IMG/VR virus record: IMGVR_UViG_3300023703_000855
Span: 1-48,776 of that record
DNA from: a virus
Strand: one strand, 5' to 3'
Length of the DNA: 48,776 nucleotides
Shown here: piece after piece, positions 24,132-32,527 of the stretch
Position numbering within the stretch: position 1 is the stretch's first letter
Layout of the letters: the number at the start of each line of letters is the position of its first letter
Translations under genes and position numbers: made by a program
Notes under the pieces: generated by a model
Database searches by the model: none
What the model was told of the DNA's origin: nothing
Seen by the model: only the letters and a program-made list of their open reading frames with translations

Positions 24132-24655
24132 CACAAGCAGCAAACCTAGCCCAAGTAGGCTCTAACGCGAACTCAGGTGGTACTCTGATTACCAGCGGTA
24201 CCGCTGTGGCTTCCACATCTGGCACAAGCATCGACTTCACTAGCATCCCTGCTGGTGTGAAGCGTATTACTGTGATGTTGTCTGGTGTGTCTCTTAGTGG
24301 TACATCACAAATACTTACGCAAATTGGTGATGGTACTGTAAACACTTCTGGTTATTCATCTTCAAGTGGAAAGGTAAACAACTCGGGAGTTGCTACCTCT
24401 GTTACAAGCACTGCTGGATTTATTGCAGCTATTGACCCTGCTGCCGCTTCTCTTACTTGGGGACAAATTGTATTGACTCTAATTAGCGGAACTACATGGG
24501 TTTATTCTGTAAACGGTGGATGTTCGGGTAATGCTGTTGGATTTTTCGGTGGTGGTTCAAAAGCACTATCAAGCACGCTCGATCGTGTACGCATCACCAC
24601 AGTCAATGGCACGGATACTTTCGACGCTGGTTCAATCAACATTCTTTACGAGTAA
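24128..24655 (+). CDS. Fibre/receptor-binding module protein, 175 aa
   Basis: The first 55 residues ('GTSIDFTSIPAGVKRITVML') are a fold common in phage tail accessory proteins with a beta-sandwich. The rest is Ser/Gly/Thr-rich beta. The central DNA (about 24300-24550) is AT-rich compared with the ends, suggesting an exchanged module. A likely secondary fibre or receptor-binding subunit. Confidence 0.65.
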   Translation: MTQAANLAQVGSNANSGGTLITSGTAVASTSGTSIDFTSIPAGVKRITVMLSGVSLSGTSQILTQIGDGTVNTSGYSSSSGKVNNSGVATSVTSTAGFIAAIDPAAASLTWGQIVLTLISGTTWVYSVNGGCSGNAVGFFGGGSKALSSTLDRVRITTVNGTDTFDAGSINILYE

Positions 24656-24660
24656 AAATC

Positions 24661-25677
24661 ATGGCTTTAACAACAGTTGATCAAGGGCTGCTGGGTACGA
24701 ACGCCCAGTACACAGGATTCAAAAACCGCATCATCAACGGTGCGATGATGATTGACCAGCGTAATGCGGGGGCTAGTGTTACTCCTAATTTATTGGCCTA
24801 TCCAGTAGATCGAACATTTGGCTTTGGTTCTGTAACAGGTAAATTTTCTTGCCAGCAAAATTCTGGAAGTGTTACCCCGCCAGCAGGGTTTATAAACTAC
24901 ATTGGCGCAGTTTCTTTGTCGGCTTATTCAGTAGGTTCTGGGGAGCAATATATTTTTGGCCAAGTAATTGAAGGTCTAAATGTTGCAGACTTAAATTGGG
25001 GTACAGCAAATGCCCAATCAGTAACTTTATCTTTCTGGGTTCGTTCTAGTTTGACTGGTACTTTTGGCGGGTCTTTGCAAAATAATGGATTTGATAGAAG
25101 TTACCCATTTAGTTATGTAATAAATTCTGCAAACACTTGGGAATATAAAACTATAACAATTGCTGGAGATACGACTGGAACTTGGTTAAAAACAAATGGT
25201 GCTGGTATTCGTTTGGGATTTAGTTTAGGTGCTGGTTCAACTTTAAGCGGTTCTGCTGGCTCTTGGGCTGGCGCAAATTATGTTTCAGCCACAGGCGCAA
25301 CCAGCGTAGTCGGCACATCTGGAGCCACTTTCTACATCACAGGCGTTCAACTAGAAAAAGGCAACACAGCCACATCGTTTGACTACCGCCCGTATGGTAC
25401 TGAGTTGGCTTTGTGTCAGCGGTATTATGAATCACGAACAACTAACGGCAATATGCTGTTTAGTATGCCAACTCCAATAGATGCCTCAAGATGGCTGAAT
25501 TATCAATTCAAAGCAACAAAAAGAGCAAATCCAACAATGACTTTTGTACTCGGGGGTTCATACACAACAGTTGCCAATAGCAGTGTAGATGTTGACAGTT
25601 TTTCTGTTTGGTCAAGTCCAGGCAATAACAATAATTATTCTGCTTTGGCATCGTTTACTGCATCATCGGAGCTTTAA
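24661..25677 (+). CDS. Tail fibre/receptor-binding protein, 338 aa
   Basis: Begins '[35 protein letters not shown]', a very common start of phage fibre proteins. The middle (24780-25300) is a carbohydrate-binding-like beta sandwich ('[19 protein letters not shown]', '[16 protein letters not shown]') ending '[25 protein letters not shown]', the standard linker into the tip ('[12 protein letters not shown]'). The module is strongly AT-rich, unlike the 5' 100 bases. Likely host-range determinant. Confidence 0.78.
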   Translation: MALTTVDQGLLGTNAQYTGFKNRIINGAMMIDQRNAGASVTPNLLAYPVDRTFGFGSVTGKFSCQQNSGSVTPPAGFINYIGAVSLSAYSVGSGEQYIFGQVIEGLNVADLNWGTANAQSVTLSFWVRSSLTGTFGGSLQNNGFDRSYPFSYVINSANTWEYKTITIAGDTTGTWLKTNGAGIRLGFSLGAGSTLSGSAGSWAGANYVSATGATSVVGTSGATFYITGVQLEKGNTATSFDYRPYGTELALCQRYYESRTTNGNMLFSMPTPIDASRWLNYQFKATKRANPTMTFVLGGSYTTVANSSVDVDSFSVWSSPGNNNNYSALASFTASSEL

Positions 25678-25679
25678 TC

Positions 25680-25847
25680 ATGTACAAACTTCAACCAAAC
25701 ACATTTATGGGCGGGACTGCGAAATGTGTGCAACGTCTTTCTGACAACGCCTTCATCCCTTTCGACCCCGCCAACACAGACTACCAAGCCTATTTGAAAT
25801 GGTTGGAAGAAGGTAACACGCCTGAACCTGCGGACGAGGTGGCCTAA
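25680..25847 (+). CDS. Small tail-fibre accessory protein, 55 aa
   Basis: ATG 25680 follows the fibre stop (TAATC). The product contains '[29 protein letters not shown]', a pattern shared by short fibre-assembly/accessory proteins of many phages. Its stop overlaps ATG 25847. Role by analogy only. Confidence 0.65.
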   Translation: MYKLQPNTFMGGTAKCVQRLSDNAFIPFDPANTDYQAYLKWLEEGNTPEPADEVA

Positions 25848-26164
25848 TGTTTACTGACGACCAAGGCGATAGCAAAGAGACATCGGCAGAGATCAGCATT
25901 GAGCGCAAGCTTGATCTGATTCTCGAGCAGATACATCACATGTCTGGCGCGTTTCCAAAAGACAAAGATGGTGAGGTTGACTACGAGGGTCATCGCAAAT
26001 ACCACGAGGCTTTGATCGAGTCTGCCAAGGCGCAGACCGAATTCTGGCAAGCGCTCAAGCTTGACATTGCTAAGCGTGGTGCGTGGGCGATTCTCACCAT
26101 ACTGTGCGGACTCGTTGTGCTTGGCATCTCCGCGAAGTTCGGTATCGGTGTAGTGGTGAAGTGA
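25847..26164 (+). CDS. Membrane-anchored protein, 105 aa
   Basis: Acidic N terminus, a helix ('IERKLDLILEQIHHMSGAF') and a C-terminal hydrophobic span 'GAWAILTILCGLVVLGISA' near residues 78-96. It heads the lysis-region membrane cluster. It could be a holin-like or anchoring protein; no family recognised. Confidence 0.6.
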   Translation: MFTDDQGDSKETSAEISIERKLDLILEQIHHMSGAFPKDKDGEVDYEGHRKYHEALIESAKAQTEFWQALKLDIAKRGAWAILTILCGLVVLGISAKFGIGVVVK

Positions 26165-26165
26165 T

Positions 26166-26852
26166 GTGCCGATAGGGACCGCGTTATTCGCTGCGACCAC
26201 TGCGTTCCAACTCGTCAAAGATGGGTGTGCGCTTTACAAAGAGGTCAAGGGTGTAGCCGGTAACGTCAAGCAGATCTACGACGAGATCAATGGTCAGTTC
26301 GCTGGGAAAAAAGTTTCCAAAGAGCAGGCCAAGAAGATTGAGGAGGAGAAGCAGCGAGTTGCCAAGGTGGCCGCTGCGAATCCTGATGAGGTGATTTTCA
26401 AGATCGGCGATGAGTTGGGCAACATGTTCGACGCATTCGACAGGCTTGAAGCATTGTTCTGGGAGCAGGAGCGAGAGGCAAAGAAGCTGCAGTCTGCTGA
26501 TGTATCTCTGAAGCGAATGGCGCTCAAAAGAATTTTGATTCGTCAAAAACTTTTGGCCATGCAAGTTGAGTTGAGGGAGCAAATGGTTTACCACTCGCCG
26601 CCTGAACTCGGTGCACTATGGTCACAGTTCGAAGAGATGCGTGAACAGATTGAGGAAGAGCAAAGGGTTGCAAGAGAGAAGCAGGCGCGTGAAGACGCGA
26701 TTGCATTGAAAGAGCGCAACGAGTTGATGGAAGAGGTTCGCATCAAATCGATGGACGCAAGCTTGGCCGTTGTTGGTTTACTTTTTATTGGGTGGTTGCT
26801 GTGGCAAGTAAAAAACCAAGCGATAGCACGAGCGTCTTTCTGGCACACCTAA
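26166..26852 (+). CDS. Coiled-coil membrane protein, 228 aa, GTG start
   Basis: Starts at GTG 26166, 1 base after the previous stop. Mostly helical and charged ('KKVSKEQAKKIEEEKQRVAK', 'EMREQIEEEQRVAREKQARE'), with a C-terminal membrane span 'SLAVVGLLFIGWLLWQV' (about 198-214). Family unknown. Its last 17 codons overlap the next gene. Confidence 0.65.
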   Translation: MPIGTALFAATTAFQLVKDGCALYKEVKGVAGNVKQIYDEINGQFAGKKVSKEQAKKIEEEKQRVAKVAAANPDEVIFKIGDELGNMFDAFDRLEALFWEQEREAKKLQSADVSLKRMALKRILIRQKLLAMQVELREQMVYHSPPELGALWSQFEEMREQIEEEQRVAREKQAREDAIALKERNELMEEVRIKSMDASLAVVGLLFIGWLLWQVKNQAIARASFWHT

Positions 26853-26995
26853 TCGTGTTGGCAGTATTGATCGTCGTGTTCTCACTGTCGTTCATTGCCT
26901 ACGTCGAGACGCTGTGGATGAAAGATGAAATCAGGAAAGAGGCTCGCGAATTACGCAAGCTGAAAGAGAAATTGAAAAAGGAGATTGCAAAGTGA
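26801..26995 (+). CDS. Small membrane protein with basic coiled tail, 64 aa
   Basis: Initiates at GTG 26801 (or GTG 26792), overlapping the previous gene in another frame. Hydrophobic 'VFLAHLIVLAVLIVVFSLSFIAYV' is one span, followed by a highly charged 'KEARELRKLKEKLKKEI' coil. Its shape suits a lysis accessory such as a holin-type or spanin-like component, but that is inference. Confidence 0.55.
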   Translation: MASKKPSDSTSVFLAHLIVLAVLIVVFSLSFIAYVETLWMKDEIRKEARELRKLKEKLKKEIAK

Positions 26996-27207
26996 AGTAT
27001 TTAATTCTGTTTGTTGTGTTCTTGGCGGCGCTCGCCGGTTGCGAGGATCGCTACCGGTACTTTTGCCAAGACCCAAAGAACTTCAGTGCCAAGCGTTGTC
27101 AACGTCCTGACTGCCTGTTCACGCAGGACTGTCCAGATTATTTGGTCGCACCCATCTTGGAAAAGCAAGCCCAGCAACCCGCGTCTGCCGCATCATCGGA
27201 GAAGTAA
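26992..27207 (+). CDS. Lipoprotein, 71 aa
   Basis: Signal peptide 'MKYLILFVVFLAALAGC' ends in a lipobox (Leu-Ala-Gly-Cys, Cys17). The mature part has six more... paired Cys residues ('FCQDPKNF', 'KRCQRPDCLF', 'DCPDYL'). Similar Cys-patterned small lipoproteins occur in many aquatic phages, with unknown role. ATG overlaps the previous stop. Confidence 0.68.
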   Translation: MKYLILFVVFLAALAGCEDRYRYFCQDPKNFSAKRCQRPDCLFTQDCPDYLVAPILEKQAQQPASAASSEK

Positions 27208-27714
27208 ATGTTTTCAGAATTCAGAATTCGCTCAGTCGATGAGCTGGTGTTCTTGATCCAAGCGCTTGCTTGGTCGTTCGTCGTGCTCGTCCTCATGTCC
27301 GTGTTCGGCGGCACTGTCGGCTCCATGCTCTGGTCCGTCATGTTCAACCAGCAACCCATGAAGTCGATGTCACCCATCGACATGGCGTTCACCAAGATGC
27401 TCAATGACGTGATGCTCTTGATGACTGGCTCGGTCACAACGCTGATCGCAATGTTTGCCGTCAACAAGGGCGCTAAGGCTTTGGCCGAGAAGATTGCGCC
27501 TGCCGTCGTCACGCCAACGCCAACGCCTCCACAAGCGCCTATCGCGCCTGCCCCTGCCTCGGGTATGCCTGACATGAATTGGATGGGTCTAGCGCCCGTA
27601 CAGTTCGACGAGGAGTGGCGTGCACCACCACCGCCCACCACGCCAGCAGACTACCTGCACCCAGAGCGTGAAGAGATCGCCTACGAGCGCGCAGCCGCAG
27701 CCAAGGAGCAGTGA
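27208..27714 (+). CDS. Two-span membrane protein, holin candidate, 168 aa
   Basis: Two hydrophobic segments: 'LVFLIQALAWSFVVLVLMSVF' (about 13-33) and 'DVMLLMTGSVTTLIAMFAV' (about 68-86). They are followed by a Pro-rich tail ('TPTPTPPQAPIAPAPASG'). Position just before Rz/Rz1 and the endolysin makes it the best holin candidate, but sequence does not prove it. The Pro-rich tail is unusual for a holin. Confidence 0.55.
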   Translation: MFSEFRIRSVDELVFLIQALAWSFVVLVLMSVFGGTVGSMLWSVMFNQQPMKSMSPIDMAFTKMLNDVMLLMTGSVTTLIAMFAVNKGAKALAEKIAPAVVTPTPTPPQAPIAPAPASGMPDMNWMGLAPVQFDEEWRAPPPPTTPADYLHPEREEIAYERAAAAKEQ

Positions 27715-28175
27715 TGAAGCGCACCGCCATCACTGTACTGGTGACCTTGCTGGTCATCTTGGGCATCTACCGCTTCGGCTTTAGCAAAGGCTGGGGCGAG
27801 CGTGATGCTGAGATGCAAAGCGAGATCGCCGTCAAGAACGAAGAGTCGCGCGCACGCGAGCAACAGCTCGGCGAGCAACTCAACCAAACCTCAACCCAAT
27901 TGAAAGATGCCAATGATGCAATCAATCAAAAACAGTCTGCTCTTGACCGTGCTATCAGTGCTGGCAGGGTGCGCCTCCCCTCCGCAAGTTGCGTACAAAC
28001 CAGTGCAGGTTCCACCCCTGCCAGCGGGAATAGCCAAGCAGGAAGCGAATCTGACCGACAGACTCTCGAGCTTATTGCTCAAATCGCAGCCGACGGCGAC
28101 CGAGCAATCACCCAGCTCAACGCCTGCATCGACGCCTACAACTCAGTCAGGAGCCAAGTAAATGATCAGCGCTGA
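27714..28175 (+). CDS. Rz: Rz-like inner-membrane spanin (i-spanin)
   Basis: 153 residues from ATG 27714. An N-terminal signal anchor ('AITVLVTLLVILGIYRFGF') precedes a periplasmic coiled coil ('EEQQLGEQLNQTSTQLKDAN'-like, about 45-90), and the C terminus has 'LNACIDAYNSVRSQVN', the typical end of Rz/DUF2514 proteins. Together with the nested Rz1 it would fuse inner and outer membranes at lysis. It overlaps the endolysin start by 14 bases. Confidence 0.82.
   Translation: MKRTAITVLVTLLVILGIYRFGFSKGWGERDAEMQSEIAVKNEESRAREQQLGEQLNQTSTQLKDANDAINQKQSALDRAISAGRVRLPSASCVQTSAGSTPASGNSQAGSESDRQTLELIAQIAADGDRAITQLNACIDAYNSVRSQVNDQR
27907..28161 (+). CDS. Rz1: Rz1-like outer-membrane spanin (o-spanin), nested in Rz
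   Basis: 84 residues in the +1 frame, wholly inside the Rz gene. Signal peptide ending 'LSVLAGC' (lipobox Cys22) is followed by a Pro-rich mature part ('PPQVAYKPVQVPPLPAG'), as in lambda Rz1. The frame stops at TAA 28159-28161, directly before the endolysin ATG. Embedded Rz1 is a known architecture, so this is a confident call. Confidence 0.85.
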   Translation: MPMMQSIKNSLLLTVLSVLAGCASPPQVAYKPVQVPPLPAGIAKQEANLTDRLSSLLLKSQPTATEQSPSSTPASTPTTQSGAK

Positions 28176-28776
28176 ACAACTAAAAAAACTGCACATCAAC
28201 CCAGAGCTGGCGCCATACTTCAACGAGACGTTTGATCGCTGGGGTATCAAGACCCCACGCCAGCAGGCTGCGTTCCTTGGGCAGGCGGGCCACGAGTCCG
28301 GCAACTTCACCAAGTTGGAAGAGGGCCTGAGCTATGCGGCTGACCGCCTGATGAAGATCTGGCCAAAGCGATTCCCCACCATGGAGATCGCCAACAAGTA
28401 CGCCCGCAACCCGAAAGCCCTGGCCAACTTTGTTTACGCGAACCGTATGGGCAACCGAGATGAGGCGAGCGGTGACGGTTTTCGTTTCCGCGGCGCGGGC
28501 TGGCTCCAACTCACCGGACACGACAACTTCTACCATGCAAGCAAGGGCTGCGGCTTTGACTACGTCATGAACCCAGACCTCGTGCGCACACCTAAGCATG
28601 CCGCCCTGACGGCTGGCTGGTTTTGGGCGACGCATGACTGCAACCGCTTGGCCGATGCTAGTGACTGGGTGTCGCTCACAAAGAAGATCAACGGCGGGAC
28701 TATCGGCCTTGACGACCGCGTGCGCCACACCGCTTTGGCCATGAATATTTTTGATGCCGGTCCAGTCCTAGCATGA
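28162..28776 (+). CDS. Endolysin, glycoside hydrolase 19 (chitinase/lysozyme-like)
   Basis: 204 residues with AGGAG upstream. 'FLGQAGHESGNF' (catalytic Glu45) and the second acid near 53-54, then 'FRFRGAGWLQLTGHDNFYHA' (about 106-125) and 'GWFWATHDCNRLAD', are diagnostic of phage GH19 endolysins. It cleaves the glycan strand of peptidoglycan. No signal peptide, so release depends on a holin. Confidence 0.9.
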   Translation: MISAEQLKKLHINPELAPYFNETFDRWGIKTPRQQAAFLGQAGHESGNFTKLEEGLSYAADRLMKIWPKRFPTMEIANKYARNPKALANFVYANRMGNRDEASGDGFRFRGAGWLQLTGHDNFYHASKGCGFDYVMNPDLVRTPKHAALTAGWFWATHDCNRLADASDWVSLTKKINGGTIGLDDRVRHTALAMNIFDAGPVLA

Positions 28777-28777
28777 T

Positions 28778-28806
28778 TTGCTTGACCGCGTCAATTGATC
28801 TAGAAT
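28778..28806 (+). promoter_or_regulatory. Candidate promoter for the ejection-protein operon
   Basis: TTGCTT (28778-28783), exactly 17 bases, TAGAAT (28801-28806, 5/6). It lies between the endolysin stop and the 28860 gene. The -35 resembles TTGCAC of the 12.9-kb promoter, and CCTCGG follows the -10, as in the 8.4-kb unit. Confidence 0.55.
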
Positions 28807-28811
28807 CCACC

Positions 28812-28839
28812 TCGGCTATCCACGTCTTCGTGGGGCCGA
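28812..28839 (+). promoter_or_regulatory. 5'-leader hairpin upstream of 28860
   Basis: CCACG (28820-28824) and CGTGG (28829-28833) pair around TCTT, and TCGGC (28812-28816) pairs with GCCGA (28835-28839), giving a two-part stem near the predicted transcript start. There is no T run, so it is more likely an mRNA-stabilising or regulatory leader than a terminator. GAAAGG ribosome-binding bases follow at about 28849. Confidence 0.55.
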
Positions 28840-28859
28840 CTTCCCATTGAAAGGCCGAC

Positions 28860-29729
28860 ATGGCTACCACTGTACAAAATCCTTTTGACACGCAGCAGGC
28901 GTCGGCCACAAACACTGACATCAATTCACCTGCGTCTACCGTAACGCCGACAACCACCACGGCGCCAGCGCCAACTGGTTTGGTGAACACGGCTTCAGCA
29001 GCAAACAAGATTGACGTCGGTGCAACAGCAACGAACCCCACCGAGGGCGTCACACCCCAGACCTACAACGCAACAACCAGTCAGGTGAACGCACCGACTG
29101 AGACCGTGCAAGGTCAGGTCAACAGCATCCTCGCTACAGACAATCCGCTCATGCAGCGCGCGCGCACTCTTGCTACCCAGCAAATGGCGCAACGTGGCTT
29201 GGTCAACACCTCCATGAACGCTGGCGCCGGTGTGGCTGCCATGACAGACAAGGCAATGCAGATTGGTGCGCAAGATGCCGCAACATATTCGCAACGCGCA
29301 ATGGCCAACACTGAAGCCACCAATGCAGCAAACCAGTTCAACACATCTGCCACCAATGACTTGTTCAAGTTCGGTGAGAACGCAAAGCTGCAAACAAACT
29401 TGGCCACGCAGCAACAGCAAGCCGCACTGCAGCAGCAAACTCAATCTGAGAAGGCTACAGCAGAGCGTCAGTTAATTGACAACCAAGCCCAGCTCGATCG
29501 CCTCGGCTTGCAGATCAATGCAAACAAGCAGACGATCCCAACGACATTTGCTGCGAACATCTCCAACACCGCGATGACCGGTGTTAATGCCATCATGGCA
29601 GATGGCAACATGACTGCCGATGCCAAGAAGAACGCTATCGCAAACTTGGTGACATACGCCAACAGCCAGATCTCTTGGGCCGAGAAGTTCTACGGAACAA
29701 CCGTTCCGAAAATCACAACACCCGTATGA
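28860..29729 (+). CDS. Internal/ejection-type virion protein, 289 aa
   Basis: N-terminal 90 residues are a Thr/Ala/Pro/Asn-rich linker. Then comes 'RTLATQQMAQRGLVNTSMNAGAGVAAMTDKAM', a pattern common in podovirus internal proteins, and a Gln-rich coiled coil ('QAALQQQTQSEKATAERQL'). The C terminus is helical. It is first in the operon after promoter 28778 and precedes further ejection-like proteins. Probably ejected with DNA; inference from position. Confidence 0.68.
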   Translation: MATTVQNPFDTQQASATNTDINSPASTVTPTTTTAPAPTGLVNTASAANKIDVGATATNPTEGVTPQTYNATTSQVNAPTETVQGQVNSILATDNPLMQRARTLATQQMAQRGLVNTSMNAGAGVAAMTDKAMQIGAQDAATYSQRAMANTEATNAANQFNTSATNDLFKFGENAKLQTNLATQQQQAALQQQTQSEKATAERQLIDNQAQLDRLGLQINANKQTIPTTFAANISNTAMTGVNAIMADGNMTADAKKNAIANLVTYANSQISWAEKFYGTTVPKITTPV

Positions 29730-30166
29730 TCTTTCGCAGAGCAAAGCTTGATGACATTCCAGCGATTGTTGACATCGCTGTTGAGTCAGTGTCTCAAGAT
29801 CCTTTGCCGCTCAAGATCAACCGCGAGGCCATGGCCGACACGGCTAAGGTTTGCTTGAACCCAGCTCACTTCATGTGGGTTGCAGAGGACGACGGCGTCG
29901 TTGTTGCTGCGGTGGCTGCATGTGTGCAGCAGGGGTTCTGGTTTGACAAGATGCAGTGCTCTGTGCTTTTGTTCTACACGCGCAAGGCGGCAGCTGGTCT
30001 GCCATTGCTTCGCGAGTTTGCCCGTTGGGTGAAGAGTCGCAGCGGCATCAAGTTAGCCATCATTTCATTGGAGCCAAACGCAGATCCGCGTCTGGTGAAG
30101 TTTTTTAAAAAGGTTGGGTTTGACCGCGAGTCAATCCAGCTCACCTATGCAAGGAGTGCATCATGA
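29726..30166 (+). CDS. GNAT-family N-acetyltransferase, 146 aa
   Basis: Start at ATG 29726, overlapping the previous TGA. 'IFRRAKLDDIPAIVDIAVES' opens the fold, 'MWVAEDDGVVVAAVAACV' is the beta-hairpin, and 'LVKFFKKVGFDRESIQLTYARS' is the typical C-terminal helix-strand of GNAT enzymes. The usual Q/RxxGxG/A acetyl-CoA loop is weak here ('RKAAAGLPLLREFARW'). Such genes sit among ejection-protein genes in related phages; substrate unknown. Confidence 0.75.
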   Translation: MIFRRAKLDDIPAIVDIAVESVSQDPLPLKINREAMADTAKVCLNPAHFMWVAEDDGVVVAAVAACVQQGFWFDKMQCSVLLFYTRKAAAGLPLLREFARWVKSRSGIKLAIISLEPNADPRLVKFFKKVGFDRESIQLTYARSAS

Positions 30167-31041
30167 GTAAGGCAGTTTCATCCGTAGCGCGCAGCGTTAC
30201 CAACGTGGTAAGCGGCGCCGTCAAGGCTGTCGGCAGTGTAGCGAAGGGCGCCGTCGGCGCGGTCAAAGATGTCGCCTCCTCAAAGCTTGGCAAGATCTTG
30301 ATCACGGCTGCCGTTATTTATTTCGGAGGTGCTGCTATTGCTGGCGGTATGAGTTCATCCGCGGCAGGAGGTAGCTTCTTGTCTGGGATGGGGACTGGCG
30401 TAGCGAATGCTGCGTCCAGTCTATCAACCGCATGGGGCAGCGCTATGTCTGGCAACCTGTCTCAAGCTGGCAGCCAGATCGCTACAGGCTTCGGCGGTGA
30501 AGCTGCTGGCGCCGGTGCAACCACAGGCACTGGCATGACAACTGGCGCAACGCAAGTTGGCACAACAACCGGAAGCACAGTTCAAGCTGGCGCTCCATCT
30601 ACCGTTGGTGCTGGTGGCGGTGCAAACTTGACCGCGCCATCAAACGCAATTGGCGGCAACCTCGGTCAGAGCGTTGCGGGTGTGTCAACCACAGTTCCAG
30701 CAACCACGGCTCCAGCCGCAGGCGGCATGTCCGTCGGCGAAGGCTTGATGGGCGCGGCCAAGATTCAGGCTGGCACAGCATTGATTGGCGGCGCTATGCA
30801 AGGCAAGGCCGCACAAGAGCAACGCGATGCAGAACTCGAACAACAACGCTTGGCTCGTGAGCGCTACAACGCAAACGCTGGTGCTCGCTTATTCAGCGAC
30901 CAGCAACCGGTCTCTGGCGGTGTGTCAGGCCCATCCGGCGCATACTCTTACGACCCGTTGGCTGAGGCGAATGCCGTAAGCAATCAACGTCTTGCTGAAT
31001 ATCAAGCGCGCCAAGGTCTGGTGTCGCGCAACATGGCTTAA
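30163..31041 (+). CDS. Ala/Gly/Ser-rich internal protein with membrane-active N terminus, 292 aa
   Basis: Residues 1-40 are a repeated amphipathic Val/Ala/Lys helix ('VKAVGSVAKGAVGAVKDVAS'), followed by a hydrophobic span 'ILITAAVIYFGGAAIAGG' and a long Gly/Ala/Thr/Ser-rich region. The C terminus has 'AAQEQRDAELEQQRLARERY' helix. This layout suits a protein that enters or crosses the host membrane during DNA ejection. Role inferred. Confidence 0.62.
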   Translation: MSKAVSSVARSVTNVVSGAVKAVGSVAKGAVGAVKDVASSKLGKILITAAVIYFGGAAIAGGMSSSAAGGSFLSGMGTGVANAASSLSTAWGSAMSGNLSQAGSQIATGFGGEAAGAGATTGTGMTTGATQVGTTTGSTVQAGAPSTVGAGGGANLTAPSNAIGGNLGQSVAGVSTTVPATTAPAAGGMSVGEGLMGAAKIQAGTALIGGAMQGKAAQEQRDAELEQQRLARERYNANAGARLFSDQQPVSGGVSGPSGAYSYDPLAEANAVSNQRLAEYQARQGLVSRNMA

Positions 31042-31052
31042 AGGAAAAAATC

Positions 31053-31613
31053 ATGGCTGGATTGATCAATAAAAAAATGGCTGGCTCTCAAGACGAGACC
31101 AACGAACAAGAGCCGGTTGAGGGTACAGGCCCCGATGGTTCAGCCCAGCACGAGGGCATGGAAGGCGAAGCGCCAGAAGCTAATGACACAAGCGGTCAAG
31201 GCAGCGAGGTGGATGCAAACAACCCAGCATTCTTGGCTGCCACGAAGCTGGCCATGCAGGCGTTGTATGAGAAGGGTGCAGCCCAAGATGTGGCCAAGCA
31301 ACTGCGCGCAACTGGCGACCATGTGAAAGCCTTGTCTGACATCGCCTACGAGATGACGTCGGTCATCGACGAAAAGACCGAAGGTCAAGTGCCAGACGAA
31401 CTCATCATGATGCTGGCCATCAAAGTTCTGACTGAAGTCGGCGACATCGCCGAGGCTGCTGGCATTCAAGTGTCTGCGCAAGACATCGCTGGCGCATTCA
31501 AGGATATGCTGTTGCGTTTCTTGGGTGAGAACGGTATGGACACAAGCCAACTCCAACAAGCCATGGATCAGATCGATCCAAAGGTTTTTGAAGAAGCTCA
31601 ACAAGGAGCCTGA
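31053..31613 (+). CDS. Acidic ejection-region protein, 186 aa
   Basis: The N-terminal 55 residues are acidic and disordered (Glu/Gly/Asp/Gln). Then follow helices 'NPAFLAATKLAMQALYEKGA', 'VAKQLRATGDHVKALSDIAYEM' and 'AGAFKDMLLRFLGENGMD'. Likely a virion accessory or chaperone in the ejection module. No family recognised. Confidence 0.65.
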   Translation: MAGLINKKMAGSQDETNEQEPVEGTGPDGSAQHEGMEGEAPEANDTSGQGSEVDANNPAFLAATKLAMQALYEKGAAQDVAKQLRATGDHVKALSDIAYEMTSVIDEKTEGQVPDELIMMLAIKVLTEVGDIAEAAGIQVSAQDIAGAFKDMLLRFLGENGMDTSQLQQAMDQIDPKVFEEAQQGA

Positions 31614-31615
31614 TC

Positions 31616-32524
31616 ATGAGTGGACTTATTCTTGCTGGTATCGGCAAAGGTATCGCCGACGCAGGCGCTGCCTACGGTGGCGGCATGTCAAAGTTGGCTG
31701 AGTTCGAGATGCAGCAAGAGCGCGAGGCCCAGCGTGAGCAGCGCCAACTCCGCTTGGCCGACCAACTGGAAACCCAGAAGCAGGAGAAGGCTGCGAAAAC
31801 GGACATTGAGATTGCCAAGCGGGCAGATCTTGCACCACTCAAGCGTGAGGCTGTTGACGTTGTTGCTGCTGGATCAAAGGTCGCAGGCGAGTCGCCAGTG
31901 GCTACCAAGGAAGAAGTGCTGCAACTCATTCGCGACAATCCTCAATACCGCGAGGTCTACCGCAAGGCTGGATTGATTGGTGAAGACAAGATGGATCCCA
32001 GTGTTCGTCGAGCCATGGACGAAGAGGCCGCCGCTCGCGAAGTGGGTGCACCAGCTACCACGATTGAAAGCTATCGCAAAGCGAAGAATGATCAACTGGC
32101 TCGCCTCAGAGAAGAGGCTCGACAAGCTCATACTGATGTGGTTGAGAGGCAAGGTCAAGAGCGTCTTGATATTCTTTCTCGCGGCATTACCGCGAAAGAA
32201 AATCGAGCCAATCAACCTGCGGCAGAAAAGCCAATCACTGGTGTTGACCTCGAGCGCACGGCCAAGGCGGCAGAGCGCGCGTTGGCATTGCAGCTGGGCG
32301 TGCCATTGAAGGACGTGCCAGAGACTGTTGCTCGTTTGAAAAAGCAGGGCAAGGTTGACGCAGACACTCAAGGCTATCTCGACGAGTACCAAACCGCCCT
32401 CAAAGATTGGCAGGGTTACAAGCGCAAACCAAAGCCAGTGGGTGATAATGCAACACCACCCGCAGTGCCAGCAGTTAAACCAGCCAGCGGCGGCGGGGCA
32501 GATTACAGCAACCTTTGGAAATAA
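31616..32524 (+). CDS. Coiled-coil ejection-region protein, 302 aa
   Basis: An N-terminal Gly/Ala-rich helix ('LILAGIGKGIADAGAAYGGG') leads into a Gln/Glu/Arg coiled coil (about 30-70) and a helical middle ('ATKEEVLQLIRDNPQYREVY'). AAGGAG lies 8 bases before ATG 31616. The compositional style and place directly before the giant protein suggest an internal virion protein. Confidence 0.65.
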   Translation: MSGLILAGIGKGIADAGAAYGGGMSKLAEFEMQQEREAQREQRQLRLADQLETQKQEKAAKTDIEIAKRADLAPLKREAVDVVAAGSKVAGESPVATKEEVLQLIRDNPQYREVYRKAGLIGEDKMDPSVRRAMDEEAAAREVGAPATTIESYRKAKNDQLARLREEARQAHTDVVERQGQERLDILSRGITAKENRANQPAAEKPITGVDLERTAKAAERALALQLGVPLKDVPETVARLKKQGKVDADTQGYLDEYQTALKDWQGYKRKPKPVGDNATPPAVPAVKPASGGGADYSNLWK

Positions 32525-32527
32525 ATC

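Noticed and set aside
19640-25847. Diversity-generating retroelement in the fibre region
   Set aside because: No reverse transcriptase, template/variable repeat or C-type lectin-like tip is visible.
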